DNA of 64,000 nucleotides, from the NCBI RefSeq assembly GCF_000224085.1, contig NC_015945.1:2844501-2908500 (forward strand). The letters are read 5' to 3'. Below are positions 33,786-41,593 of the stretch, one piece after another. Position 1 is the stretch's first letter. Each line of letters starts with the position of its first letter. Both the position numbers and the translations under genes were made by a program. This DNA is from Allomuricauda ruestringensis DSM 13258. GTDB taxonomy: Bacteria > Bacteroidota > Bacteroidia > Flavobacteriales > Flavobacteriaceae. Below the pieces are notes generated by a model. It searched no databases, was not told where the DNA came from, and saw only the letters and a program-made list of their open reading frames with translations.

Positions 33786-34115
33786 AAAAGACTATGGCTG
33801 CGGTTAGAGGATATTGTGTATGATGGAAGGGAGGAATATATGGTTTTGGCAATCCGAAACCATTCCAGGATCGATTTGGAAGTGAACCGTTTGGAGGTGT
33901 TCCGGATCCATGGCAGTAAGAAACGAAAGTCCTCTTATCAGGAAATCCGGATGGTGCCCGTCCACAGGTAACATTACCCCAAAAAAGTGAGACATGGCGA
34001 AGCCAAACATTTTGTGTATGTGCTACCTAAGTTTGTATTGGGCACGGGGGAACAATTGGGAATTAGGTTAGGCGAATTTGGAGGCAATAGAGAGTTGGTG
34101 CTAAAGATTCACTAG
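33786..34115 (+). pseudogene. Remnant of a second traN (C-terminal part)
   Basis: Reading the frame that includes 33789-33791, the translation runs RLEDIVYDGREEYMVLAIRN, then LEVFRIHGSKKRKSSYQEI, an in-frame TAA soon after VPVHR, then HFVYVLPKFVLGTGEQLG and a stop at 34113-34115. This parallels the intact TraN segments RLEDMHYIENDVYLVGAIKN, LEVLRINGSKKRRASYQEI and RFVLVMPKFVLGDQERLK. It lacks the 5' two-thirds and has the internal stop, so it is not functional. The divergence shows a second, different element lineage once inserted here rather than a recent duplication. Confidence 0.88.
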
Positions 34116-34257
34116 CCAAAAGGATTTTCCATTAAACTTATTCACCTAAAATCCTTAAACCAACTAAGTTGTTTGATCCTTACCTAAAATTGTATTAACA
34201 GGGGAAAGAAAAGCCTATCAGAACCAATTCAAATGGAACTTTTGGATTAAATCGCAT

Positions 34258-35178
34258 TCAAGGGTTTTGACCTGTTTGCTTCAAACCTTTCAATTTTCGG
34301 TTAAAATGGATAACATATGTGGCGGTAAAGCCAAAATTGAGGTTGGGGTTCTTGAAATTGAAGTTATACGCTGTATCCGTGATATAGGCATCCTCAACTA
34401 TATGTGAGGCGTTTGTGAGCATAAACTGGAGCATAACATCCCCCAATTCCCAATTTACCCCGATGCTAAAGGGTCCATAAGTATTTCTTGATGTAATGGG
34501 ATTGAATACCGCATAATACTCCGAGACAAAGGAAATATGTCCTCCCAATTTATACCTTCCCCCAAAGCCAAGTGCAAAATGATTTTGTGGGTCTTCTCCT
34601 GAGAACCGTAACCCTTTATGCACAAATGTTGGGGCTATTTGAAAGGAAAAATCGGAGGTAAACTTTCTTGCAATAAGCGCCTGTGTGGTGAACGACAACC
34701 TATTGGAAAAATCATCATCAATATACGGTCCAAGGGCTTCGCTGTAATAGCTCGCATTCTGAAAAAGGGTAATACTGAGCGGGGAACCGCTTTTATCGCT
34801 TCGTTGCCTTATCAGTTTATATTTTACATACCCATCAAAAAGTCCATCCCAGGTACTTCCTCCCCATCCTGTTGAAAGTCTGTCGCTGATGCCATATTCC
34901 AATGCAATACGTGCATTCATTTTATCTGCCCCAAAACTTTGGGAATAGAGACTTGGGGTATTCCAGAACCTGTTGGCCACCGATACTTCCAAAATTCCTT
35001 TTTTACGGGTTTCAACAGAATGGCCATAGGAGATTCTCGTGGCCTTAAAGGTAGCCATGGTATATTGAGGGGCGTCTTCTTGCTCCTTTTCCAAAATTTC
35101 CAACAGTCCTTTTTGAGCAAGCACACTATTGGCCAAAAGGACTAAAATCAAAAAAAATGTAATCTCTTTAATCTTCAT
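34258..35178 (-). CDS. DUF5777-family outer membrane beta-barrel, copy 2
   Basis: A 306-residue exported protein (signal ITFFLILVLLANSVLA) whose mature part is a series of amphipathic strands, such as GILEVSVANRFWNT, LGFGGRYKLGGHISFVSEYY and LMLTNASH-like ends, typical of the DUF5777 family of small barrels. Function unknown. It overlaps the upstream YceI gene by 11 bp and is the last gene of the leftward cluster. A diverged copy is at 37619-38467. Start is the ATG at 35178; an in-frame start five codons earlier is less likely. Confidence 0.8.
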   Translation of the reverse strand: MKIKEITFFLILVLLANSVLAQKGLLEILEKEQEDAPQYTMATFKATRISYGHSVETRKKGILEVSVANRFWNTPSLYSQSFGADKMNARIALEYGISDRLSTGWGGSTWDGLFDGYVKYKLIRQRSDKSGSPLSITLFQNASYYSEALGPYIDDDFSNRLSFTTQALIARKFTSDFSFQIAPTFVHKGLRFSGEDPQNHFALGFGGRYKLGGHISFVSEYYAVFNPITSRNTYGPFSIGVNWELGDVMLQFMLTNASHIVEDAYITDTAYNFNFKNPNLNFGFTATYVIHFNRKLKGLKQTGQNP

Positions 35179-35713
35179 ATGGCAAACATTCAAATCTAAA
35201 ATTCACGGAAACAGTTTTGGCTATATTACCGGCCAAAAGGGGCGGTATTTTTATCTCATAATCCTTTACCACGGCTTCAAAAGTGCCAGATATTATATAG
35301 TTTTCATTTATGTGTTCGATTCTGGCTTTGATTTCCAGTTCCTTGGTTACCCCATGCATGGAGAAATTGCCTTTCACTATTCTCGTCTGGTCTTCTTGCT
35401 GATTGACATCAAAGTCCTGTATGGTCCCTTCAAAAGTGGCCTTGGGAAATATGTCGGATTCCACATAGCTTTCATTGAAATGTTCACGCATCAGGGCCTT
35501 TTCAAAAATAAAGGCGTTCATCAGCATACTTACCGCTATATCCCCATGCTGTAAATCTACGATTCCCAGCACCTGATTGTTTTCAGCTTTTATATTCTCA
35601 ACCGATGTATACGAAAAAAAAGCTACGTGCCCCTGTCTGGCAATCACCTTCTGCGCCCTTAATTCATGGCTGAAAATTAAAATACTAATACAAAGAAAGG
35701 TATGCTTAATCAT
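35168..35713 (-). CDS. YceI-family periplasmic protein, copy 2
   Basis: A 181-residue exported lipocalin-like protein: signal LCISILIFSHELRA, then the YceI pattern with DLQHGDIAVSMLMNAFIF, FPKATFEGTIQDFDV and KGNFSMHGVTKELEIKA. YceI proteins bind polyisoprenoid or similar lipids in the periplasm. The start overlaps the OB-fold gene stop by 8 bp. Copy 1 is at 38876-39451. Both copies keep the core (MREHFNESYVESD here and MQEHFNENYIESD there), so the lipid pocket is probably conserved. Confidence 0.88.
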   Translation of the reverse strand: MIKHTFLCISILIFSHELRAQKVIARQGHVAFFSYTSVENIKAENNQVLGIVDLQHGDIAVSMLMNAFIFEKALMREHFNESYVESDIFPKATFEGTIQDFDVNQQEDQTRIVKGNFSMHGVTKELEIKARIEHINENYIISGTFEAVVKDYEIKIPPLLAGNIAKTVSVNFRFECLPYED

Positions 35714-36143
35714 TCGCTTGGCTAAAAGTAACAATGCAGTCCAAAAATACGGCATCCTTGAGATATCCCTTGAAAATACCCTTTATTTTGACAGAATCGT
35801 TTGGTTTGAATTGTGATACTGTCTTCTTTTGATGGGGCATCATATCACATATAATATAAGGAGGGCTATCATTATTTCCTTTTAACAGCACGGTCATCCT
35901 TCCATTCATCAAATTGGTTTCTTTTACCAAGCCCGTTACCTCAACAATTTGTTCGGTTTTTAAGCCATTCATTAATTCTTGGTTTCCATCATTAAAAACA
36001 GATAATAAATTTTGTGCTGTGATCTCCACTTCCGCACTGGTATTCATCACATTTGTCTTTTTCGTGCCCAGTAGTCCCCATCCAAATAGCAATGCAACAC
36101 CAAATAGTGTTGCAAAAACTAGGAATTTTATTTTTTTGGGCAT
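35706..36143 (-). CDS. OB-fold (tRNA_anti-like) membrane-anchored protein, copy 2
   Basis: A 145-residue protein with one N-terminal membrane anchor or signal (FLVFATLFGVALLFGWGLL) followed by an OB-fold domain of the tRNA_anti-like type (EQIVEVTGLVKETNLMNGR, ICDMM, DSVKIKGIFKGYLKDAVFLD). Such exported OB-folds are common in Bacteroidota; ligands are unknown. It overlaps the YceI gene downstream. Copy 1 of the same domain is at 38497-38886. Confidence 0.75.
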   Translation of the reverse strand: MPKKIKFLVFATLFGVALLFGWGLLGTKKTNVMNTSAEVEITAQNLLSVFNDGNQELMNGLKTEQIVEVTGLVKETNLMNGRMTVLLKGNNDSPPYIICDMMPHQKKTVSQFKPNDSVKIKGIFKGYLKDAVFLDCIVTFSQAND

Positions 36144-36193
36144 CTTGAAATGTTCTATACCAATAAGTAAAGATAAAGCTAGAAGTTAATTAA

Positions 36194-36226
36194 AAACCAA
36201 GACCTCTATATCAGAAGTCTTGGTTT
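36194..36226 (-). terminator. Rho-independent terminator after the lipoprotein gene
   Basis: AAACCAAGAC at 36194-36203 pairs with GTCTTGGTTT at 36217-36226 across 13 bases. On the minus strand a T-rich run (TTTTTAATTAAC) follows, so it ends leftward transcripts after the 413-residue lipoprotein. It splits the cluster into two transcription units. Confidence 0.8.
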
Positions 36227-36249
36227 CTTTAGCAAAAGAATTCTCTTTT

Positions 36250-37491
36250 TCAATCAATTATATTGATAGTTCCTGTCATGGGACTATGAAACTCACAAAC
36301 ATAAAACAAGGTATTCGGAGCGTTTTCGGGAACTGTAAATACCACTGTGCCAGAGGATGCTCCATTATTTGTCACACCATCATCATAGGTGTCCGAAGTG
36401 CCAGTACTTTGTACTGTTTTTATCCAAAATGGATGTCCAGGGGCACTCACATTAAATTCGTAAGTATTGCCCCTTTTCAGCGTTAAATCGGGGTTTACAG
36501 TATTGCTGAACCCGTCTCCATTAAAAGTATATGCGGTCGCCTCCTGATTGGCTACATCGTACGAGATTGTGCTAGACTGGGGTTGGGGTGCAGTTTCGGT
36601 ATCGGAATTGGCAATGGGCCAAATTCCAGCAGATGGGAAACCTACACCATAGTTATCGCCACGCTCCTCATCCTGTCCAAAATAGTACAGGGGCCAACCC
36701 TTATAGGTCAATTGTTGCCTACCAAAAACATCTATTGAGCCAAAATCCCCCGATGTAAAAGCACTTGGTACTTCTGAAAGGGTCTCCTCAAAAATGGGCC
36801 ATACACCGTTGTTGGAAAAATCTTCGGCCGTAAAATTATTTACTCCGTTTTCATCGTTGGAGAAAAGATATAGGGTATTACCATAAGCATCGGTCATATA
36901 AAACGTCTGTTCATCCCCTGGTTCATAATTGCTGGTCAAATTGGTCTCGACCCCACCGGAATCCCTGCCGACCAATTGGGCCCTGACCTTCATCACGGAA
37001 TAGTCCGGTTTGGCCACATACCAAATTTCGTTGAAGCCATCGCCATTTACATCGCCTTCCGCACTATCACTTGCATAATAATACAAGGGCCATCCCTTAT
37101 AGGTTGTTTGCATGGCTCCATCCGCACGTGTAATTGTACCAAAATCATCGCTGTCCAGACCTTCATCCAGCTCTGGGTCAGTAACGTGGAATACCGGCCA
37201 AACACTTAGGCAACCCTCTGTACAATTGGACTCTCCTTTGCTGTCCAGAGAGAAAAAATACAATGTTCTCCCATCAGCATCCGTGAGAATACTTCCAAAC
37301 GTTCCGTTATTGACCAACCTTACCATATCGGAATCACCCGAAGGTGGTGGCGTATCGTCACCTGGTGGTGAATAATCATCCGTTGGGTCTTCTCCCATCG
37401 AACCATCACCGTTCATTCCCTCGTTATCAGAACTTGAGGAACATCCCAAAAAAAGTAACATGACCAGAAAAAAAGTGATTTGCTTTCTCAT
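36250..37491 (-). CDS. Lipoprotein with two 'secreted repeat' domains and cupredoxin-like C-terminus
   Basis: A 413-residue lipoprotein: signal FFLVMLLFLGC with the lipobox Cys, a Ser/Asp/Pro-rich linker, then two copies of the Lipoprotein_15 'secreted repeat' type. The first contains GSILTDADGRTLYFFSLDSK and TTYKGWPLYYYASD; the second has NTLYLFSNDENG and LTYKGWPLYYFGQD. The C-terminal ~100 residues look like a cupredoxin: NVSAPGHPFWIK with His, and YVCEFHSPM with Cys, His and Met as copper ligands. This suggests electron transfer at the outer membrane (inference). Start is the ATG at 37491, since an upstream extension is not signal-like. Confidence 0.8.
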   Translation of the reverse strand: MRKQITFFLVMLLFLGCSSSSDNEGMNGDGSMGEDPTDDYSPPGDDTPPPSGDSDMVRLVNNGTFGSILTDADGRTLYFFSLDSKGESNCTEGCLSVWPVFHVTDPELDEGLDSDDFGTITRADGAMQTTYKGWPLYYYASDSAEGDVNGDGFNEIWYVAKPDYSVMKVRAQLVGRDSGGVETNLTSNYEPGDEQTFYMTDAYGNTLYLFSNDENGVNNFTAEDFSNNGVWPIFEETLSEVPSAFTSGDFGSIDVFGRQQLTYKGWPLYYFGQDEERGDNYGVGFPSAGIWPIANSDTETAPQPQSSTISYDVANQEATAYTFNGDGFSNTVNPDLTLKRGNTYEFNVSAPGHPFWIKTVQSTGTSDTYDDGVTNNGASSGTVVFTVPENAPNTLFYVCEFHSPMTGTINIID

Positions 37492-37618
37492 TTTTATTTT
37501 TATTAAGTTGATTAACAATTCAAATAAAACATTAATTAAAACCTTGTCCCAAAAAACCTTGGTGAGGACGAATAATGAAGCATAAAAAGGAATTTTAGCC
37601 TTTGAATTTTTTAGCTTT

Positions 37619-38467
37619 TTAAAAAATCCGAAGCAGGTTAAATCCAAAATAAATATCTGCCTTGTCCCAATCTCCTGTGGCTTGGTTTAAAAATGTATTG
37701 ATGTTCATGGGTTGTGCATTGGTAAAATGCAATTGAAAAACGTGTCCCCCAGTTTCTATATCCACCCCCACGGACAATGGATTTTTGAACGGTGAATTTG
37801 AAGCCCTGTTCAAGTGAACGCCATAGTCCGCATTCAACGAAACCCGATTGGAGATTTTATACCTTCCCCCAAATCCAATGGCATATTGTGAGTTGTCCTG
37901 CTCGTCCAAGGACACCAAATTGTCATGGAAGAAGGTGGGGATGACCTCAAGCGAAAGTTTTTGACTCATTTTTCGAGAAATCAGGGCTTGTACCGCATAG
38001 GACAATCTGTGTTCAAACCCAAGCCCCGGCAAATTATCCTTGTCCAAGGCCCCATTTAGTAGAACAGTGTTGAACGATACAATGTTGAAAGGCGCCCCAT
38101 TTTCACTTTGTCTCACCAATCTGAGTTTTAGGGAGCTTTCATAGGTCTTTTCAAATGAACTTCGGGATATCCCTAAATTGATGCCGTCCGTAATTCCGTA
38201 GATAAAATTCAACCTGGTCACGGCCTGGTCAAGCCCAAAAAAATCTTCGATACCTGTTTTAATACTCCCAAATCTATGCGACACCACAAAGTACAGCCTG
38301 CTTTTAGGCACCATTTTAGTGGTCTCAAAATTGACGATCTTTAGCCCCTTGAAGGCGGCAATTTCATAATCGTTTTGGACCGTAACCGTATCTATTTCCT
38401 CCAATAGATCATCTTGGGCCAAAGCCAAACAGGGTACGAGGAACAATGCGAGCAGTATTTTTTTCAT
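37619..38467 (-). CDS. DUF5777-family outer membrane beta-barrel, copy 1
   Basis: A 282-residue exported protein (signal ILLALFLVPCLALA) with the same strand pattern as copy 2: MVPKSRLYFVVSHRFGSI, NFIYGITDGINLGISRSS, LRLVRQSENGAPFNIV, and FGGRYKISNRVSLNADYG. It is diverged from copy 2, so the duplication is old. It follows the OB-fold gene by ~30 bp. Start is the ATG at 38467, next to the signal peptide. Function unknown. Confidence 0.8.
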   Translation of the reverse strand: MKKILLALFLVPCLALAQDDLLEEIDTVTVQNDYEIAAFKGLKIVNFETTKMVPKSRLYFVVSHRFGSIKTGIEDFFGLDQAVTRLNFIYGITDGINLGISRSSFEKTYESSLKLRLVRQSENGAPFNIVSFNTVLLNGALDKDNLPGLGFEHRLSYAVQALISRKMSQKLSLEVIPTFFHDNLVSLDEQDNSQYAIGFGGRYKISNRVSLNADYGVHLNRASNSPFKNPLSVGVDIETGGHVFQLHFTNAQPMNINTFLNQATGDWDKADIYFGFNLLRIF

Positions 38468-38496
38468 TTTAAAAAATTGTGGTTTCATTGGTTTAT

Positions 38497-38886
38497 TTAT
38501 TTTTGAATTATGGATGCTTGATCCAATTTCACTTCTTCCAATAAGTCGTCATAGCCAATACATCTTCCTTTTATGGCAATGCTGTCCCCTATCTCAAGTA
38601 CGTGGTCAGAAACATCCAAAAGGTTTACAACCACACCATCTTCGAGTGTAATAATGTTACCGTCAATGGCAGATATTCTTCCATAGGTATGAATCACTTT
38701 GTCTCCATATTTCTTGGCCATTTCTGCCTGGGACATCTCCTGGGTCAATTCGTTGGCGGAAAGGATGAAGTCTGCACTTTGTGCAGCAATATTTCTAGGC
38801 TCAGGGTATAATGTTTTGTAAACAATGACTATTAAAACGCCTAGCAGTAGACCTATCACAAGCAACCGTGTTCTCCTATTTCTCAT
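38497..38886 (-). CDS. OB-fold (tRNA_anti-like) membrane-anchored protein, copy 1
   Basis: A 129-residue protein with an N-terminal membrane segment (LLVIGLLLGVLIVIVYKTLY) and an OB-fold domain (KVIHTYGRISAIDGNIITLE, GDSIAIKGRCIGYDDLLEEV). It is similar in layout to copy 2. It overlaps the upstream YceI gene by 11 bp. The repeated trio YceI, OB-fold, DUF5777 suggests the three proteins act together in the envelope (inference). Confidence 0.75.
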   Translation of the reverse strand: MRNRRTRLLVIGLLLGVLIVIVYKTLYPEPRNIAAQSADFILSANELTQEMSQAEMAKKYGDKVIHTYGRISAIDGNIITLEDGVVVNLLDVSDHVLEIGDSIAIKGRCIGYDDLLEEVKLDQASIIQK

Positions 38887-39451
38887 AATCACCAATAAGT
38901 TTAAAATCAAGTTTCACCAATACCTTTTTGGCAATTTTGTTCTCAACTATCTTGGGGATTTCAATATTGAAATCCTCTGGAAGCACTATAAAGCTGCCAC
39001 TTATTGCCATAACATTATCTATTCTTTGGATTTGGACCGTGGGTTCAATCTTTTTGGTTATTCCCCTAATTTCAAGAGTACCCTTTATAACATACTCCTG
39101 TGTGGTGCTACCGGCATGGTCAATATCAAAGTCCACGATCTCCCCCTTGAACAGAGCCTTAGGGTATTGGTCCGATTCAATATAATTTTCGTTGAAGTGT
39201 TCCTGCATCAAGGAATTCTTGAAATGAAACCCTCGCATAAGGGCCAATGATGCTATCTTATTGTTCGATGCATCAAATAGCACCGAAACAGATTCGTTTT
39301 TTGCCTTTACCGGTTCAAACAGCTTTTCGGAAGCCTCAAAAACCACCACGCCCTTTCTATCAATATACCTCTCCTGTGCATAGGTAAATCCAAGGCACAA
39401 CATTCCAATTAACACACTTATTTTGATTCCAATTCTTCCCGAAAATACCAT
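38876..39451 (-). CDS. YceI-family periplasmic protein, copy 1
   Basis: A 191-residue YceI protein: signal ISVLIGMLCLGFTYA, then DRKGVVVFEASEKLFEPVKA, MQEHFNENYIESDQYPKALF and IKGTLEIRGITKKIEPTVQI. Binds isoprenoid-like lipids in characterised members. It lies 18 bp behind the cytochrome c gene, so the two are co-transcribed and a link between redox chemistry and isoprenoid lipids is plausible (inference). Confidence 0.88.
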   Translation of the reverse strand: MVFSGRIGIKISVLIGMLCLGFTYAQERYIDRKGVVVFEASEKLFEPVKAKNESVSVLFDASNNKIASLALMRGFHFKNSLMQEHFNENYIESDQYPKALFKGEIVDFDIDHAGSTTQEYVIKGTLEIRGITKKIEPTVQIQRIDNVMAISGSFIVLPEDFNIEIPKIVENKIAKKVLVKLDFKLIGDYEK

Positions 39452-39469
39452 ACGTTGTTACGTTTATTT

Positions 39470-39838
39470 TTAATCCTCCAAAAGGCCATCCGCTATCCAT
39501 TGTTCCACTAGGTCAATGGTGGCTTGGGGCATCCTTCCCGTAGGCGGCATTGCTCCTGCCTCCCCCGTCTGTTTGCTAATGGCTGCGAGCAACGAACCAT
39601 TTTCTGCCCTATTTTTTACTTGAGTGTAGGTGGTAAGGGAAAAGGGTGCCCCGTTTGTCGGTGGGCTGGAATGGCAACTCAGGCAATTGTTACTTATAAC
39701 AGCCTTAATATTATCGTTATAGGTTACAAATTCATTTTCATTACCGGTTTGCGGACCGGTCAGATCACTTTCACTGTCATTAGAGCAGCTTAACAAAAAC
39801 AAAAAGGCGAAAACAAAAACAGTCAATACATTTTTCAT
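39470..39838 (-). CDS. Single-haem cytochrome c lipoprotein
   Basis: A 122-residue lipoprotein (signal VFVFAFLFLLSCSND with lipobox Cys) with one haem-binding CLSCH motif (C52, C55, H56) and a likely axial Met in GAMPPTGRMP (M97). Small monohaem cytochromes of this type pass electrons in the periplasm. First gene of the leftward cluster, opposite the LytTR regulator. It probably delivers electrons to or from the cupredoxin-like lipoprotein encoded downstream (inference). Confidence 0.9.
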   Translation of the reverse strand: MKNVLTVFVFAFLFLLSCSNDSESDLTGPQTGNENEFVTYNDNIKAVISNNCLSCHSSPPTNGAPFSLTTYTQVKNRAENGSLLAAISKQTGEAGAMPPTGRMPQATIDLVEQWIADGLLED

Positions 39839-40053
39839 GGGCGATTATTTTCTATTTCAAAGCAATCAAATCGTTGAAAGACTCACAATTAAACTTTGGT
39901 GAAGCGGAATTATGGAGGGTGAAAAGGAAAAATTGGGATTGAAAATTTATGGTAATCTCTAATGGGAGACTTCATCTATTTTAAGAGCTTTGGAACGGTT
40001 TCGCCATCGGAACTTATTGTTATCTTGTGACGGAATTGAATTGTCAAAGCCCA

Positions 40054-41121
40054 ATGAGAAAAGACAAATTATACTTATTTACTTTTTTGTCCGTCGCCAT
40101 TATTTACTTAATCGTGACCATGGTGGCCATTACCTATTTTTTGGAAGCTACCACATACGAACTCATTGATTCGCAATTGGAGTTTGGCAAAAAGGAAACC
40201 AAAACGTTTGCCACATTGGTGAGCAATGAGTTGCTGAACGGCACCCCAAAGGATACTGTAGTGGCACAGGTTCAAGAAGGTCTGCATGACACCGATCAGA
40301 ACAATGTTTTTTTGAGTATCATTGATTGGTCCGGTAAAATTGTTTGCCATCCAGAGATACAAAATGTAGGGCAAAGTGCACGTTCCGAGGAGTCTTTTGT
40401 TTCCTCTGTTGCCGATAATTTGACCGCCACAGAGTTCTACAACTTTTTCAAGGAAGTGGATGTTTCCGAAAACCCTTCCGAAGTTACTTTTATGTTTCCG
40501 ATTGAAAATTCTGATTGGATTGCGGTTTCCCACATAAACCTTAAAAAACTAAGCTCCAAAACAGAACGGCTCAAGTATCGGTTTTATACCATTTTTTCCA
40601 TCATTGGACTTATCATCATCCCCACTTTTGTAATGACCACCCGCTACATTGGGGCTATTTATGAAAAGCGTCTGGAACTGCAAAAACAAAAATTGGAGGA
40701 TGAGGTCTTAAATCTTTCAAAGTTGAATCGGGCCGTTGGGGATTATCAGCAAAAAGTTACGGAGCATTCGAACTCCAATGTGACCAAGAAAAGAATCTTG
40801 ACACAATTGAAAAACGAACTTCTATCCATTCCAATAGAAGAAATAGCCTATATCTATACCGAAAACTCAATAACGTATGTTGTTGGTATTGATGGGAAAA
40901 AATCGACGAGCAATTCCAGCCTTGATGAACTGTTCTCTTATTTGGATGGAACCACATTCTTTAGGGCCAATCGTCAGTTTATCATTGCTATTTCAAGCAT
41001 CAATAAGATTGTAAAGTACGGTAATAGTCAATTAAAGATATTGGTAAATCCCGGAACCAATGTCGATATTTTGATTAGCAAGAACAAAGCGGCCGAATTT
41101 AAAAATTGGCTGAACTTATAA
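40054..41121 (+). CDS. Membrane-anchored sensor with LytTR DNA-binding domain
   Basis: A 355-residue regulator: one N-terminal membrane helix (FLSVAIIYLIVTMVAITYFL), a periplasmic Cache-like sensor region (residues ~40-170, with IIDWSGKIVCHPEIQNVGQS), a second membrane helix (YTIFSIIGLIIIPTFVMTT), a coiled-coil linker, and a C-terminal LytTR domain (EIAYIYTENSITYVVGIDGK, then FRANRQFIIAISSINKIVKY and IKS-like end). It likely senses a periplasmic ligand and controls the divergent cytochrome/YceI cluster. Start may also be the GTG at 40027. Confidence 0.87.
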   Translation: MRKDKLYLFTFLSVAIIYLIVTMVAITYFLEATTYELIDSQLEFGKKETKTFATLVSNELLNGTPKDTVVAQVQEGLHDTDQNNVFLSIIDWSGKIVCHPEIQNVGQSARSEESFVSSVADNLTATEFYNFFKEVDVSENPSEVTFMFPIENSDWIAVSHINLKKLSSKTERLKYRFYTIFSIIGLIIIPTFVMTTRYIGAIYEKRLELQKQKLEDEVLNLSKLNRAVGDYQQKVTEHSNSNVTKKRILTQLKNELLSIPIEEIAYIYTENSITYVVGIDGKKSTSNSSLDELFSYLDGTTFFRANRQFIIAISSINKIVKYGNSQLKILVNPGTNVDILISKNKAAEFKNWLNL

Positions 41122-41130
41122 TACCTTGGA

Positions 41131-41503
41131 GATGAGAAGTATGCATTAAATCGGTCCAAAAGCCATCCAAGGAATCCCATCTTGCATTCCAGAAGTCTAT
41201 GGGAATGCCAATAAACTGATTCGGAACCAGTTTGTTTATACACCCGATGGAAGTTCCCTTATAGGATACTTCCCGAAGAAAAATATACAAATGGGCACTC
41301 TTTTTTTGTTTGCAGGGAAACGAGCTGGTTATAGGGGAAGCAAAAACCATATTTCTATTGCTTTCAGAGAGTCTGTAGCGATATTGCAATGGGTTCAGGA
41401 TCTAATTTTCTACCAAGAGGGAGTTGAGAGGGTATATTTTCATGAAATAAAACCCAATTTGGGTAAACCATTGGCAAAATGTTGCCCTATAGGGATTTAT
41501 TGA
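41131..41503 (+). pseudogene. Possible decayed gene between LytTR and LysR genes
   Basis: From the ATG near 41131 the frame reads five codons to a TAA, then stays open for ~119 codons to a stop at 41503 (FVYTPDGSSLIGYFPKKNIQ, then FRESVAILQWVQDLIFYQEG). The translation has normal composition but no family I recognise. A single early stop, with no other start before an internal ATG at 41291, suggests a recently broken gene, or a shorter 70-residue gene from 41291. The opposite strand also has a 96-codon frame (41099-41389) that looks like a shadow. Confidence 0.4.
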
Positions 41504-41535
41504 AAATTTTCAATAAAAAGCATTGAATATTTTCA
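41497..41535 (+). promoter_or_regulatory. Two MetR-like palindromic boxes
   Basis: TTATTGAAAATTTTCAATAA (41497-41516) is a perfect 20-bp palindrome containing TGAAAATTTTCA. TGAATATTTTCA follows at 41524-41535. Both fit the TGAA-N4-TTCA form, near the known MetR/LysR-type half sites, and their centres are 23 bp apart. They lie 60-95 bp before the LysR-type start, so autoregulation and control of the whole sulfur operon are likely (inference). Confidence 0.65.
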
Positions 41536-41593
41536 TACAATTTTCAGAGTTTCCCCCTGGATAGGGTTTAATTTTGGGCAGAAGACTTTTAAA

